Shown: positions 8,630-16,777, counted from the stretch's first letter. The stretch is 36,969 bases of DNA from Curvibacter sp. (GCA_019233055.1 JAFAMV010000102.1:1-36969), one strand, 5' to 3'. Made by a program: numbers and translations. The notes: generated from the sequence alone by a model not told the origin.

Positions 8630-8728
8630 GCGCCTGTTCAATGTCTCCCACGGGTCGCGCAGCGGCCTTTTCGGGATGGGTTGCAAGGCGCGATCTGGCC
8701 CCGCCGGCCCGCCAAAAGACCGCCCGCT

Positions 8729-9517
8729 TCAGCCGAAGCGCGGCGCGCGCTTCTCAATGAACGCCGTGACGGCTTCGCGGTGATCGGCCGTCTTGTGGGC
8801 GATGGCCTGGCAGCCGGCGGACAGCTCCAGCAACGACTCCAGCGTGGCCTGCTGGCCTTCGCGCAGCAGCCGCTTGGTCATGCGCATGACGGCGCCGGGG
8901 TTGGCGGCGATCTTCGCGGCCAGCGCCCGGGCCGTGACCAGCAGTTGCCCGGCCGGCACCACGCGGCTCACGAGACCGCAGGCCAGGGCCTCCTGCGCGT
9001 CGATGGCCTCGCCGGTGAAGGCCATCTCGGCCGCCCGGGCCATGCCCACCGCGCGCGGCAGCAGCCAGGCGCCACCGTCGCCGGGCACGATGCCCACGCG
9101 CACGAAGCTCTCGGCAAAGGTCGCGGTGTCGCTGCAGATGCGGATGTCGCACATGCAGGCCAGGTCCAGCCCGGCGCCGATGGCGGGGCCGTTGATGGCG
9201 CAGATGACGGGCACATCGAGCGGGTACAGTGCCAGCGGGATGCGCTGGATGCCCTGGCGGTATTCCTCGCGGATGCGGTCGGGGGTGAGCGCATCGTCGA
9301 AGAAGCGTTGCATGTCCTTGACGTTGCCGCCCGAGCTGAAGATGGGACCGGCCGCAGTGAGGATGAGCACCTTGATGCCGGCATCCCGGCGCACCTCGTC
9401 GCACAGCTGCACGAATTCCGGCACGGCGGTGTTGCCGGTGAGTGCGTTGCGCGTCTCGGGCTGGCTCATGGTGACGGTCAGGATGCCGCCGTCGCGTTCG
9501 ATGCTGAGAAAGGCCAT
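8729..9517 (-). CDS. Enoyl-CoA hydratase/isomerase (crotonase) family protein
   Basis: A 262-residue crotonase-fold enzyme acting on an acyl-CoA. The oxyanion-hole segments are visible: FSSGGNVKDM (about 60-70) and INGPAIGAGLDLACMCDI (about 108-126). Of the two glutamates used by hydratases, the one in the AAEMAFTG segment is present. The other, normally in a PE(I/V)xxG context, falls on a non-acidic residue in the ESFVRVGIVPGDGG segment by eye alignment, so isomerase or another crotonase activity should be considered. Last gene of the operon, 23 bases after the small acyl-CoA dehydrogenase, with CGGAG ahead of the ATG. The family assignment is sure; the precise reaction is not. Confidence 0.9.
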   Translation of the reverse strand: MAFLSIERDGGILTVTMSQPETRNALTGNTAVPEFVQLCDEVRRDAGIKVLILTAAGPIFSSGGNVKDMQRFFDDALTPDRIREEYRQGIQRIPLALYPLDVPVICAINGPAIGAGLDLACMCDIRICSDTATFAESFVRVGIVPGDGGAWLLPRAVGMARAAEMAFTGEAIDAQEALACGLVSRVVPAGQLLVTARALAAKIAANPGAVMRMTKRLLREGQQATLESLLELSAGCQAIAHKTADHREAVTAFIEKRAPRFG

Positions 9518-9540
9518 GTCGTTGTCTCCGGGGTCGAAAA

Positions 9541-10581
9541 TCAGGCGGGAAGAAGGGGGGCGTCGGCCTCGATGTCGGTGATGCGGCGCACGACGTCGAG
9601 CGTGGGGCCCTCATGGGCCAGCAGGGCCGCGCCGGCGACCTCGTGCCAGTAACTTTCGCTGCCCGCCGCCTGCCGCCAGGCGTGCAGGCGGCGGGTGAAC
9701 AGCTGCAGCTCGTATTCCGCAGTGAAGCCGATGGCGCCATGGAGGGCATGCGCGGTCTCCGAGACGGCCAGCGCCGCTTCGCTGCAGCGCGCCTTGGCGG
9801 TGGCGACCCGCAGACGGTCCGGCCAGGGGCCGGGGCCGCCGCAACCGATCTGCGCGGCCATGCGGGCGGCAAACACATGCTCGCTCATCACCGCGAGCTG
9901 GTGCTGGATGGCCTGGAACTTGCCGATGGGCCGCCCGAACTGCTGGCGCTCGTTGGCGTATTGCAGCGTGCGCTCGAACACGACCGTCAGCGCGCCCGCC
10001 ATCTGGGCCGCCACCACGGCTGCCTGCAGGGTGCGCAGCTCGACCCCCTTGGGCGCAGCGACGGGGCTGGCGGTCTGCAAAGACGCGGCGTCCCAGCGCA
10101 GTGCGGCATCCAGCGCCAGCGCCTGGGGTGCCGGCTGCGCCGCATCGACGGGCAACAGGTGCCAGCCGCCATCGGCCTGCGCCAGCACCGAGGTGGCGAC
10201 CCTGCCGCCGCGCACCAGGGCACAGCGCAGGCCGCCATCGGCCAGCCGCTCGCCCTGTGCCAGGGCCACGCTGCCGGTCGGCGCCTCGACACCTGCGGCG
10301 CTCAGCAGCGCACGCGCCAGCAGGGTGTCGGCCAGCGGCAGCGGCAGGGCATGGGCGCCGCATTCGGCCAGCACGCCGAACAGCTGGGCCAGTGCAAGGC
10401 CGGCACCGCCCCGGTCTTCGGGCAGCAGGGCATCGGCCAGACCGGTGGCTTCAAGTTGCGCCCACAACGCTACGGCCTCGGGCGCGGCGGCGCCAGCGGC
10501 TTCGATGGCCCGCACCACGGAAGGCGTGCAGTGGTCGGATAGCACGCGGCGGGCGGCGTCGGCCAAGAGATCGTCGTTCAT
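9541..10581 (-). CDS. Acyl-CoA dehydrogenase family protein, short subunit
   Basis: A 346-residue flavoprotein of the acyl-CoA dehydrogenase superfamily, shorter than the usual 380-400. The C-terminal half has the recognisable YANERQQFGRPIGKFQAIQH block (FAD/dimer contacts) and ALHGAIGFTAEYELQLFTRR. The N-terminal part is alanine-rich and poorly conserved. At the position where medium-chain enzymes carry the catalytic Glu (YEGT motif), the sequence reads AAGS by eye alignment. With the longer paralogue directly upstream (19-base gap), this looks like the beta subunit of a heteromeric (alpha2beta2) dehydrogenase, as described for steroid side-chain FadE pairs. That pairing is inference. A purine-rich AAGGAAGAAAGG precedes the ATG. 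Confidence 0.88.
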   Translation of the reverse strand: MNDDLLADAARRVLSDHCTPSVVRAIEAAGAAAPEAVALWAQLEATGLADALLPEDRGGAGLALAQLFGVLAECGAHALPLPLADTLLARALLSAAGVEAPTGSVALAQGERLADGGLRCALVRGGRVATSVLAQADGGWHLLPVDAAQPAPQALALDAALRWDAASLQTASPVAAPKGVELRTLQAAVVAAQMAGALTVVFERTLQYANERQQFGRPIGKFQAIQHQLAVMSEHVFAARMAAQIGCGGPGPWPDRLRVATAKARCSEAALAVSETAHALHGAIGFTAEYELQLFTRRLHAWRQAAGSESYWHEVAGAALLAHEGPTLDVVRRITDIEADAPLLPA

Positions 10582-10600
10582 GTGCCTTTCTTCCTTTCTT

Positions 10601-11758
10601 TCAGCGCAGACCCAGGCCGCGCGCGATCATGCCGCGCAGGATGTCGCGGGTGCCGCCGCGCAGCGAGAACGAGGGCGAGGCCTCGGTCACGTATTTCAGG
10701 GTCATCAGCAGCTCCACCGGCAGGTCCTCGGCCTCGCGGCCGAACAGGTCGTCGGCGATGGCGGCGGGGATGGACTGCTCCAGCGTGGTGCCCAGTTCCT
10801 TGACCAGCGCGGCCTCGACGATGGGGCTTTCGCCACGCGTGAGCTTCTCCTGCACCGACACCGACATGGCGCGCAGCGGGGCGAGCTGGGTGAGCACCCG
10901 GCCCGCGAGCCGCTGGGCGCAGGGGGTTCGCCCCTGCGGCGTGCGCACGAAATCGAGCCACTGATCGAACAGCACGATGCTGGAGAAGAGCCGCTCGGGC
11001 CCGCTGCGCTCGAAGGCCAGCTCGGCCGTGACCTGCTCCCAGCCCTGGCCCTCGGCGCCGATCAGCGCGTCGGCGCCGAGCTGCACCTCGTCGAAGAACA
11101 CCTCGCAGAAGTGGCGGTCGCCCGACAGGTCTTCGATGGGGCGCACGGTGACCCCGGGCAGCGACAGATCGACGATGAGCTGCGACAGCCCCCGGTGCCG
11201 GTCCTCGGGGCTGCCCGAGGTGCGCACCAGCGCGATCATGTACTGGCAGTGGTGGGCGTTGGTGGTCCAGATCTTCTGGCCGTTGAGCACGAATCCCTGC
11301 GCGTTGGGCCGCGCCCGCGTCCTGACACCGGCCAGATCCGAGCCCGCCTGGGGCTCGCTCATGCCGATGCAGAAGAAGGCTTCACCACGGCAGATGCGCG
11401 GGATGTAGAACTGCTTTTGCGCCTCGGTGCCGTATTTGAGGATCAGCGGGGCGCTCTGACGGTCGGCGATCCAGTGCGAGCCCACCGGGGCGCCGCAGCT
11501 CAGGGCTTCCTCGACCAGCACATAGCGGGTGAAGGCGCTGCGCCCGCCGCCGCCATAGGCCTTGGGCAGCGTGAGGCCGATCCAGCCTCGGGCGCCGAGC
11601 TGGCGGCTCAGCGCGCTGCTGTAGCCGCCCCAGGAGCGGGCGCGCACATGGGCCGGCAGGTCCTGGACGGCCTCGGCGAAGAAGGCGCGCACCTCGGCGC
11701 GCAAGGCCTCGTCCTCGGGGGGGATGCGGGTGAGCGCGAGTGAATCCAGCACGGACAT
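10601..11758 (-). CDS. Acyl-CoA dehydrogenase, full-length subunit
   Basis: A 385-residue acyl-CoA dehydrogenase: oxidises an acyl-CoA to the 2,3-enoyl-CoA with FAD and passes electrons to ETF. Motifs in order: FFCIGMSEPQAGSDLAGVRT (FAD/substrate loop), NGQKIWTTNAHHCQYMI, a possible catalytic-base region AELAFERSGPERLFSS, and the C-terminal SLRGGTRDILRGMIARGLGL. The MCAD-type YEGT glutamate is replaced by glycine (RGGT), so the base probably lies in the FERSGPER region, as in isovaleryl/long-chain types. Its GAGGGG Shine-Dalgarno overlaps the stop codon of the upstream Bug gene, so the two are translationally linked. Probably works with the short paralogue immediately downstream. Confidence 0.92.
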   Translation of the reverse strand: MSVLDSLALTRIPPEDEALRAEVRAFFAEAVQDLPAHVRARSWGGYSSALSRQLGARGWIGLTLPKAYGGGGRSAFTRYVLVEEALSCGAPVGSHWIADRQSAPLILKYGTEAQKQFYIPRICRGEAFFCIGMSEPQAGSDLAGVRTRARPNAQGFVLNGQKIWTTNAHHCQYMIALVRTSGSPEDRHRGLSQLIVDLSLPGVTVRPIEDLSGDRHFCEVFFDEVQLGADALIGAEGQGWEQVTAELAFERSGPERLFSSIVLFDQWLDFVRTPQGRTPCAQRLAGRVLTQLAPLRAMSVSVQEKLTRGESPIVEAALVKELGTTLEQSIPAAIADDLFGREAEDLPVELLMTLKYVTEASPSFSLRGGTRDILRGMIARGLGLR

Positions 11759-11767
11759 GGTCGCCCC

Positions 11768-12742
11768 TCAATCCAGCGACACGCCGGTGCTCTTGACCAC
11801 CGACGCCCAGCGCGCCAGTTCCCTGCCGATGTAGGCGCCGTATTCCGCCGGGGTCGAGCCCAGCGGCTCGGTGCCCTGCAGGCGCAGCCGGTCGAGCACC
11901 GACGGGTCCTTGAGCGCCTGCACAAAGGCCTTGTTGAGCCGGTCGATGACGGGCTGCGGCGTGTGGGTCGGCACCATCACGCCCTGCCAGGCTCCGGCCT
12001 CGAAGCCGCTCATGCCGCTCTCGGCCAGGGTGGGCGCCTGCGGAAAATGGGGCAGGTGGCCTGCGGTGGACACCGCCAGCAGACGCAGCTTGCCGTCCTT
12101 GATGAAGGGGGCCACCGAATTGACGGTGTCGGTCATGAAATCGATCTGCCCGGCGACCAGGTCGACATCGGCCGGCGCGCTGCCCTTGTAGGGCACATGG
12201 CTGGCCTCGATGCCCCAATGCTGCACCACCTGGTAGGCCACCAGGTGGGTGACATTGCCGTTGCCCGCCGAACCGTAGGACAGCCGGCCCGGGTTCTTCT
12301 TCGCATAGTCGGCCAGCTCGGCGACGCTCCTGACCGGCAGGCGGGGGTTGACCACCAGGACCAGCGGCACCACGGCGGTGAGCGCCACCGGGGCCAGGTC
12401 CTTCTGCAGGTCGTAGTTCAGCTTCTTGTACAGCGAGGGGCTCAGCGCCGCAGACGAGGTGTTGTAGAGCACGGTGTAGCCGTCCGGCGCGGCCTTGGCG
12501 ACGAAGGCATTGCCGATGTTGCCGTTGGCGCCGGGCTTGTTGTCGACGATCACCGACTGGCCCAATTGCTCGCCGACGTTCTGCGCCAGCACGCGCGCCA
12601 CCAGGTCGGTGGGGCCACCGGGCGGGAAGGGCACCACCAGGGTGATGGGCCGGTCGGGCCAGGCGGCCTGGGCCAGCGAGCAGGCGGCCAGCAGCGCGGC
12701 GGCGGCAAGCGCGGCCCGGCGCCGGGAGGGATTCGGGTTCAT
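11768..12742 (-). CDS. Bug/TTT-family periplasmic substrate-binding protein (1)
   Basis: A 324-residue tripartite tricarboxylate transporter (TctC/Bug) binding protein that captures an organic acid in the periplasm. A Sec signal peptide is clear (hydrophobic run about residues 10-26, cleavage near AQA|AWPDRP); an LLAAC at 17-21 also fits a lipobox, so a lipoprotein cannot be excluded. Family motifs: PDRPITLVVPFPPGGPTDLVAR, DNKPGANGNIG, APDGYTVLYNTSS, HVPYKGSAPADVDLVAGQ. The leader AAGGAGACAGACCATG is nearly identical to that of the second Bug gene at 16664. No TctA/TctB membrane genes are in the window, as is usual for Bug proteins. It sits inside the acyl-CoA operon, so its ligand is probably the operon's substrate or a related acid. 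Confidence 0.93.
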   Translation of the reverse strand: MNPNPSRRRAALAAAALLAACSLAQAAWPDRPITLVVPFPPGGPTDLVARVLAQNVGEQLGQSVIVDNKPGANGNIGNAFVAKAAPDGYTVLYNTSSAALSPSLYKKLNYDLQKDLAPVALTAVVPLVLVVNPRLPVRSVAELADYAKKNPGRLSYGSAGNGNVTHLVAYQVVQHWGIEASHVPYKGSAPADVDLVAGQIDFMTDTVNSVAPFIKDGKLRLLAVSTAGHLPHFPQAPTLAESGMSGFEAGAWQGVMVPTHTPQPVIDRLNKAFVQALKDPSVLDRLRLQGTEPLGSTPAEYGAYIGRELARWASVVKSTGVSLD

Positions 12743-12784
12743 GGTCTGTCTCCTTGTGGGGGTTCTGGTGGGCGCGGCAGCAGC

Positions 12785-13252
12785 TCAGGATCCGGGGCGA
12801 CCGGCGAGCAGGCGGGTGGCGCTGTACTCCATCACCGGCTCGCCGCGCTGGTTGAAGACTTCGATGCGCGAGCTGACGACCGCGCGGTTGCCCTTCGAAG
12901 TCGGCCGCACGCCAGTGACTTCGACCACCGCATCGATGCTGTCGCCCACCCGCACAGGGGCGAGGATCTTCTGGTGCAGCTCGAGCATGGCCAGGCCGGT
13001 GCCCTGGATCATGCTCTGCAGGATGAAGCCCTCGATGAAGGTGTAGGTGAGCGCGCCGGGCACCGGTCGCCCCTGGATCGCGCCGCCCTCGTAGCCGTCC
13101 TCGATGAAGATGGCTTCGAGCATGCCGGTGGCATTGATGAAGCCGACCAGGTCGGCCTCGGTGATGGTGCGGCGGAAGGTGCGCCAGCGCTGGCCCGGCT
13201 GCAGGTCCTGCCAGTACGCGCCCTGGCCCAGGCGGGGGAGGTTCTTGTTCAT
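12785..13252 (-). CDS. MaoC-like (hot-dog fold) dehydratase/hydratase
   Basis: A 155-residue single hot-dog-domain protein resembling MaoC-type (R)-specific enoyl-CoA hydratases/dehydratases. Visible features are the N-terminal YWQDLQPGQRWRTFRRTITEAD pattern, a substrate-loop region GRPVPGALTYTFIEGF and a KILAPVRVGDSIDAVVEVTGVRPTSKG beta-strand segment. The classical D-x-x-x-x-H active-site pair is not obvious in ITEADLVGFINATGMLEAIF (Asp present, no His at the expected spot), so catalysis may differ. Two ATGs are close together. The one at 13252 has GAAGAGG eight bases upstream and is preferred over 13258, where the same element sits only two bases away. Located 21 bases after the first CoA-transferase and 42 bases before the Bug gene. 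Confidence 0.82.
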   Translation of the reverse strand: MNKNLPRLGQGAYWQDLQPGQRWRTFRRTITEADLVGFINATGMLEAIFIEDGYEGGAIQGRPVPGALTYTFIEGFILQSMIQGTGLAMLELHQKILAPVRVGDSIDAVVEVTGVRPTSKGNRAVVSSRIEVFNQRGEPVMEYSATRLLAGRPGS

Positions 13253-13273
13253 GTGCATCGCCTCTTCGGGGCG

Positions 13274-14455
13274 TCAGGGTTGGAGTTGCGTGATCTCGGC
13301 ATCGCCCAGCCCCGCCTCGCGCAGCAGCTCGCGCGTGTGCTGGCCCAGGCGCGGCGGCATGGCGATGGGGGCCTGCGTGCCGTCGATGCGCACGGAGGGG
13401 CGGGCAAAGCGCAGCTCGCCCATGGCCGGGTCGTGCACGCTGGCAAAAAAGCCCGTCGCCGCGAGCTGCGGGTCCTGCGGCAGCTCATCGAGCCGCGCCA
13501 CCGGGGCGGCGGGGATCTCGAGCCGCTCGCAGGTCCGCAGCCAGTGCTGCGTGTCCCGCCGCTCGACATGGCGGCTCAGGATTTCGAGCAGCTCGGCAAT
13601 GTGGCGGGTGCGGCTGGCCTGGTCGATGAAGCGCGCGTCCCGCGCCAGCCCGGCCTCGCCCACGGCCTCGAAGAAGCGGCGCCAGTGCGCGTCGGTGTAG
13701 GGCATCATGCAGACATGGCCGTCGAGCGTGCGGTAGGGCTTGCGCCAGGGCGCCAGCACGCGCGGGTAGCCGGCGCCGCTCAGGGGCGGCGTGAAGTGCA
13801 TGCCGTAGAAGTGCTCGACCAGGTTGAAGCCGACCATGGTCTCGAACATGGGGATCTCGACGAAACCGCCCTGCCCCGTGCGCTCGCGCCGCAGCAGGGC
13901 CGCGAGGATGGCGTGGGCGGCCACCAGGGCGCAGGTCTTGTCGGCGGCGATCGTGGGCAGGTAGCGCGCCTCGCCGGTCTGGCGCTGCATCAGATCGGCC
14001 AGGCCGCTCATGCCCTGGATCACGTCGTCGTAGGCGGGCAGGCCGGCATAGGGCCCCTGCTCGCCGAAGCCGTGCAGGCCGGCATAGACCAGACGCGGAT
14101 GGCGTTCGCGCAGTTGCGCCGGATCGAGCCCCAGCCCGGCCAGCTTCTGCGGCCGCATGCTGTGCATGAGCACGTCGGCCGTCGCGATCAGGGCCTGCAG
14201 CGCGGCCTGCGCGGCGGCCTGCTTCAGGTCGAGCACCACGCTTTTCTTGTTGCGATTGCAACCCAGGAACATGGCCGACATGCCGGCTTCGGCGGCCGGA
14301 CCGGTGTGGCGCGTGGAGTCGCCGCCTGGCGGCTCGATCTTGATGACCTCGGCGCCATAGTCGCCCAGCACCTGGCTGGCCAGCGGGCCGAACACCACGC
14401 TGGACAGGTCCAGCACGCGGATGCCCGCCAGCGGGCCTGAATCCCATTCCTTCAT
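13274..14455 (-). CDS. Class III (CaiB/BaiF) CoA-transferase, subunit/enzyme A
   Basis: A 393-residue CaiB/BaiF CoA-transferase, which moves CoA between an acyl-CoA and a free acid via an aspartyl-CoA anhydride. Family blocks: LAGIRVLDLSSVVFGPLASQ, LGDYGAEVIKIEPPGGDSTR, NRNKKSVVLDLK, VYAGLHGFGEQGPYAG, DDVIQGMSGL, and IAADKTCALVAAHAI, whose Asp lies where formyl-CoA transferase has its catalytic Asp169. The start overlaps the second CoA-transferase stop as ATGA, indicating tight co-translation and possibly a hetero-oligomer. The acid substrate cannot be read from sequence. Confidence 0.93.
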   Translation of the reverse strand: MKEWDSGPLAGIRVLDLSSVVFGPLASQVLGDYGAEVIKIEPPGGDSTRHTGPAAEAGMSAMFLGCNRNKKSVVLDLKQAAAQAALQALIATADVLMHSMRPQKLAGLGLDPAQLRERHPRLVYAGLHGFGEQGPYAGLPAYDDVIQGMSGLADLMQRQTGEARYLPTIAADKTCALVAAHAILAALLRRERTGQGGFVEIPMFETMVGFNLVEHFYGMHFTPPLSGAGYPRVLAPWRKPYRTLDGHVCMMPYTDAHWRRFFEAVGEAGLARDARFIDQASRTRHIAELLEILSRHVERRDTQHWLRTCERLEIPAAPVARLDELPQDPQLAATGFFASVHDPAMGELRFARPSVRIDGTQAPIAMPPRLGQHTRELLREAGLGDAEITQLQP

Positions 14456-15681
14456 GCCAGGACCCCCTTGCGGTGCAGCGATTCACAGGTCTCTTCCGAC
14501 AGGCCCAACCGCTCCTGCAGCACCTGCCGGGTGTGCTGGCCGAGCTGCGGCGGCGCGCTGCGGTACTGCACCGGCGTGTCCGAGAGGCGGATGGGGCTGG
14601 CGACCAGGGGCACGCTGCCCGCCTGCGGATGCGCCATGGCGATCTGCATGCCGCGCGCGCGCACCTGGGCGTCGTCGAACACATCGGCCACGGTGTTGAT
14701 CGGGCCGCAGGGCACCGCATGCGGCTCGAGCAACGCGATCCACTCGCGCGTGCTGCGCCGGGCGGTGAGCTCGCACAGCAGCGGGATCAGCAGTTCGCGG
14801 TTTTCCAGCCGCGCGGCATTGTGGGCAAAGCGCCCGTCAGCGGCCCATTCGGGGCGGCCCGCCACCTGGCAGAAGCGGGCGAACTGCCCGTCGTTGCCGA
14901 TGGCCAGGATCATGTGCCCGTCGGCGGTGGGGAAGTCCTGGTAGGGCACGGTGTTGGGGTGGGCGTTGCCCATGCGCCGGGGCGCCGGGCCGCCGTAGAG
15001 ATGGTTCATGCCCTGGTTGGCCAGGCAGGCCACCTGCACATCGAGCAGCGCCAGGTCGATGTGCTGGCCCCGGCCGGTGTGCTCGCGCGCCTGCAGCGCC
15101 GCGAGGATGGCGGTGCTGGCGTACAGCCCGGTGAGGATGTCGGTGAGCGCCACGCCGACCTTGATCGGGCCGCCGCCGGGTGTGCCGTCGGGCCGGCCGG
15201 TGATGCTCATGAGCCCGCCCATGCCCTGGATCAGGAAGTCGTAACCCGCGCGCTGCGCGTACGGCCCGGTGTGACCGAAACCGGTGACGGAGCAATAGAC
15301 CAGGCGCGGGTTCAGCGCGCTCAGGCTGGCGTAGTCGAGCCCGTAGGCCTGCAGGCCGCCGGTCTTGAAGTTCTCGATCAGCACGTCGCTCTCGCAGGCC
15401 AGCGCCTGCACCAGCGCCTGGCCCTCGGGCCGGGTGAAGTCGATGGCGACCGAGCGTTTGTTGCGGTTGGTGCACATGTAGTAGGCCGACTCGCCGGTAG
15501 GGCGGCCTTCGCGGTCATGCACAAAGGGCGGGCCCCAGGCGCGCGTGTCGTCGCCGGTGCCGGGGCGCTCGACCTTGACCACCTCGGCGCCCAGATCCCC
15601 CAGCGTCTGCGCGGCCCAGGGGCCCGCGAGCACGCGCGAGAGGTCGAGCACCTTCACCCTGGAGAGTGCGCCCGCCGTCAT
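14452..15681 (-). CDS. Class III (CaiB/BaiF) CoA-transferase, subunit/enzyme B
   Basis: A 409-residue paralogue of the downstream CoA-transferase with the same architecture: VKVLDLSRVLAGPWAAQTLG, LGAEVVKVERPGTGDDTRAW, NRNKRSVAIDFT, VYCSVTGFGHTGPYA, YDFLIQGMGGLMSITG, and VALTDILTGLYAST carrying the putative catalytic Asp. The open frame extends 13 codons upstream, but the ATG at 15681 overlaps the Bug gene stop (ATGA) and gives the standard N-terminus. Two adjacent, overlapping class III transferases recall BbsE/BbsF (succinyl-CoA:benzylsuccinate CoA-transferase subunits). That comparison is by gene order only and does not identify the substrate. Confidence 0.94.
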   Translation of the reverse strand: MTAGALSRVKVLDLSRVLAGPWAAQTLGDLGAEVVKVERPGTGDDTRAWGPPFVHDREGRPTGESAYYMCTNRNKRSVAIDFTRPEGQALVQALACESDVLIENFKTGGLQAYGLDYASLSALNPRLVYCSVTGFGHTGPYAQRAGYDFLIQGMGGLMSITGRPDGTPGGGPIKVGVALTDILTGLYASTAILAALQAREHTGRGQHIDLALLDVQVACLANQGMNHLYGGPAPRRMGNAHPNTVPYQDFPTADGHMILAIGNDGQFARFCQVAGRPEWAADGRFAHNAARLENRELLIPLLCELTARRSTREWIALLEPHAVPCGPINTVADVFDDAQVRARGMQIAMAHPQAGSVPLVASPIRLSDTPVQYRSAPPQLGQHTRQVLQERLGLSEETCESLHRKGVLA

Positions 15682-16664
15682 TGCAGCGGCACCTTGGCCT
15701 GCCGGACGATGCGCTTCCACAGGGCGATCTCCTGCTGCTGGAATTCGCGCATCTGCTGCGGCCCGCCCGTCATGGGGGTGGCGCCCAGGCGCTCATAGAA
15801 GGCCCGGGTCTCGTCCATCTTCGAGATCGTGGTGAACAGCTCGGCCAGCCGGGCCGCCTCGGCGGCGGGCGTCTTGCGGCTGACCATGGCGCCGACCCAG
15901 GTGTAGGCCTCGAAGCCCGGCAGGCCGGCCTCGGCGAAGGTGGGCACCTCGGGCGAGCTGCCCACGCGCCTGTCCGAGGCCACGGCCAGCACCCTGACGC
16001 GGCCGCCCCTGGCCAGCTCCTGCACCGCGGTGACCTCGGCGAACGCGTAGTCGACCGTGCCGCTGGCCAGGGCGGTCATGGTGTCGCCGGCGCCCTTGAA
16101 CGGCACGTACACGGTCTGCATCTGGGCCGCGTCGTTGAGCAGCTCGCCCATGAGCTGGTAGCCCGCCGAACCGGCACCGAAATTCACCTGACCCGGATGG
16201 GCCCGGGCATAGGCCTGCAGGCCCTTGAGGTCCTGGTACGGCGCGCCCGGGGCCACGGCCAGCATGGCGGGCGAGCGCATCATCATGGTCAGCGGCGTGA
16301 AGTCGGCCACCGGGTCATAGGGCAGGGCCTTGAACAGCGCGGCGTTCACCGCCAGGGTGGAGTTGCTGCCGATGAAGACGGTGTAGCCGTCGGCCGGCGC
16401 CTGCAACACCTGGTTGACGGCCAGGAAACCGTTGCCACCGGGCCGGTTCTCGACCACCACGGCCTGGCCCGTGAGCTCCTGCAGCTTTCTGGCGAAATAG
16501 CGTGCCGAGGTGTCGGTGCCGCTGCCGGGCCCGAAGGGCACGATGAAGCGGACCGGTCTGGAAGGGAAATCCTGGGCCTGCGCGCCGCCGGGCGCCAAGC
16601 CGGCGCCCAGGGCGAGCAAGGCGGCGCCCGCCAGGGCGGCCAGCGTGGTTCTGCGCTGTTGCAT
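15678..16664 (-). CDS. Bug/TTT-family periplasmic substrate-binding protein (2)
   Basis: First gene of the minus-strand acyl-CoA operon. The 328-residue protein has a Sec signal peptide (RR at 4-5, hydrophobic 8-24, cleavage near AQA|QDFPSRP at 30/31), then TctC/Bug motifs: RPVRFIVPFGPGSGTDTSAR, ENRPGGNGFLAVNQ, APADGYTVFIGSNSTLAV, VYVPFKGAGDTMTALASG, and AEAGLPGFEAYTWVGAM. The Shine-Dalgarno CAGGAGACAGACCATG is nearly identical to that of Bug 1. It is diverged from Bug 1 at the protein level, so the two probably bind different ligands or forms. The upstream control region is shared with the divergent LysR gene. Confidence 0.94.
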   Translation of the reverse strand: MQQRRTTLAALAGAALLALGAGLAPGGAQAQDFPSRPVRFIVPFGPGSGTDTSARYFARKLQELTGQAVVVENRPGGNGFLAVNQVLQAPADGYTVFIGSNSTLAVNAALFKALPYDPVADFTPLTMMMRSPAMLAVAPGAPYQDLKGLQAYARAHPGQVNFGAGSAGYQLMGELLNDAAQMQTVYVPFKGAGDTMTALASGTVDYAFAEVTAVQELARGGRVRVLAVASDRRVGSSPEVPTFAEAGLPGFEAYTWVGAMVSRKTPAAEAARLAELFTTISKMDETRAFYERLGATPMTGGPQQMREFQQQEIALWKRIVRQAKVPLQ

Positions 16665-16777
16665 GGTCTGTCTCCTGTTGTCTTTGGGGGCTGTGTCCGC
16701 CCTGGAGCCAATGTATTCAGCGCAAAAAATGTCGTCTAATATTAAAAATTCGTGAATCGATACCGATTGAATATCAC
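16665..16777. promoter_or_regulatory. Divergent control region, acyl-CoA operon / lysR
   Basis: The 113 bases between the leftward operon and lysR include an AT-rich centre unlike its surroundings. It contains the perfect palindrome TAATATTA (16737-16744) and the inverted repeat AATCG-ATAC-CGATT (16755-16768), which fits a LysR-type T-N11-A binding site and lies only 10 bases before the lysR ATG. The layout is the usual one in which a LysR protein represses itself and activates the divergent operon with a small-molecule co-inducer. No unambiguous -35/-10 pair was assigned. Confidence 0.55.

Noticed and set aside
6596-8686. A 696-codon open frame on the minus strand, antisense to the binding-protein gene
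   Set aside because: Composition is His/Gln/Arg/Gly-rich with no family resemblance; it mirrors codon structure of the real plus-strand gene, a common artefact in GC-rich DNA.
11963-14440. An 825-codon open frame on the plus strand across the Bug, MaoC and CoA-transferase genes
   Set aside because: Spans four recognised minus-strand genes and their stops and reads as low-complexity His/Gly/Ala sequence; shadow of real genes.
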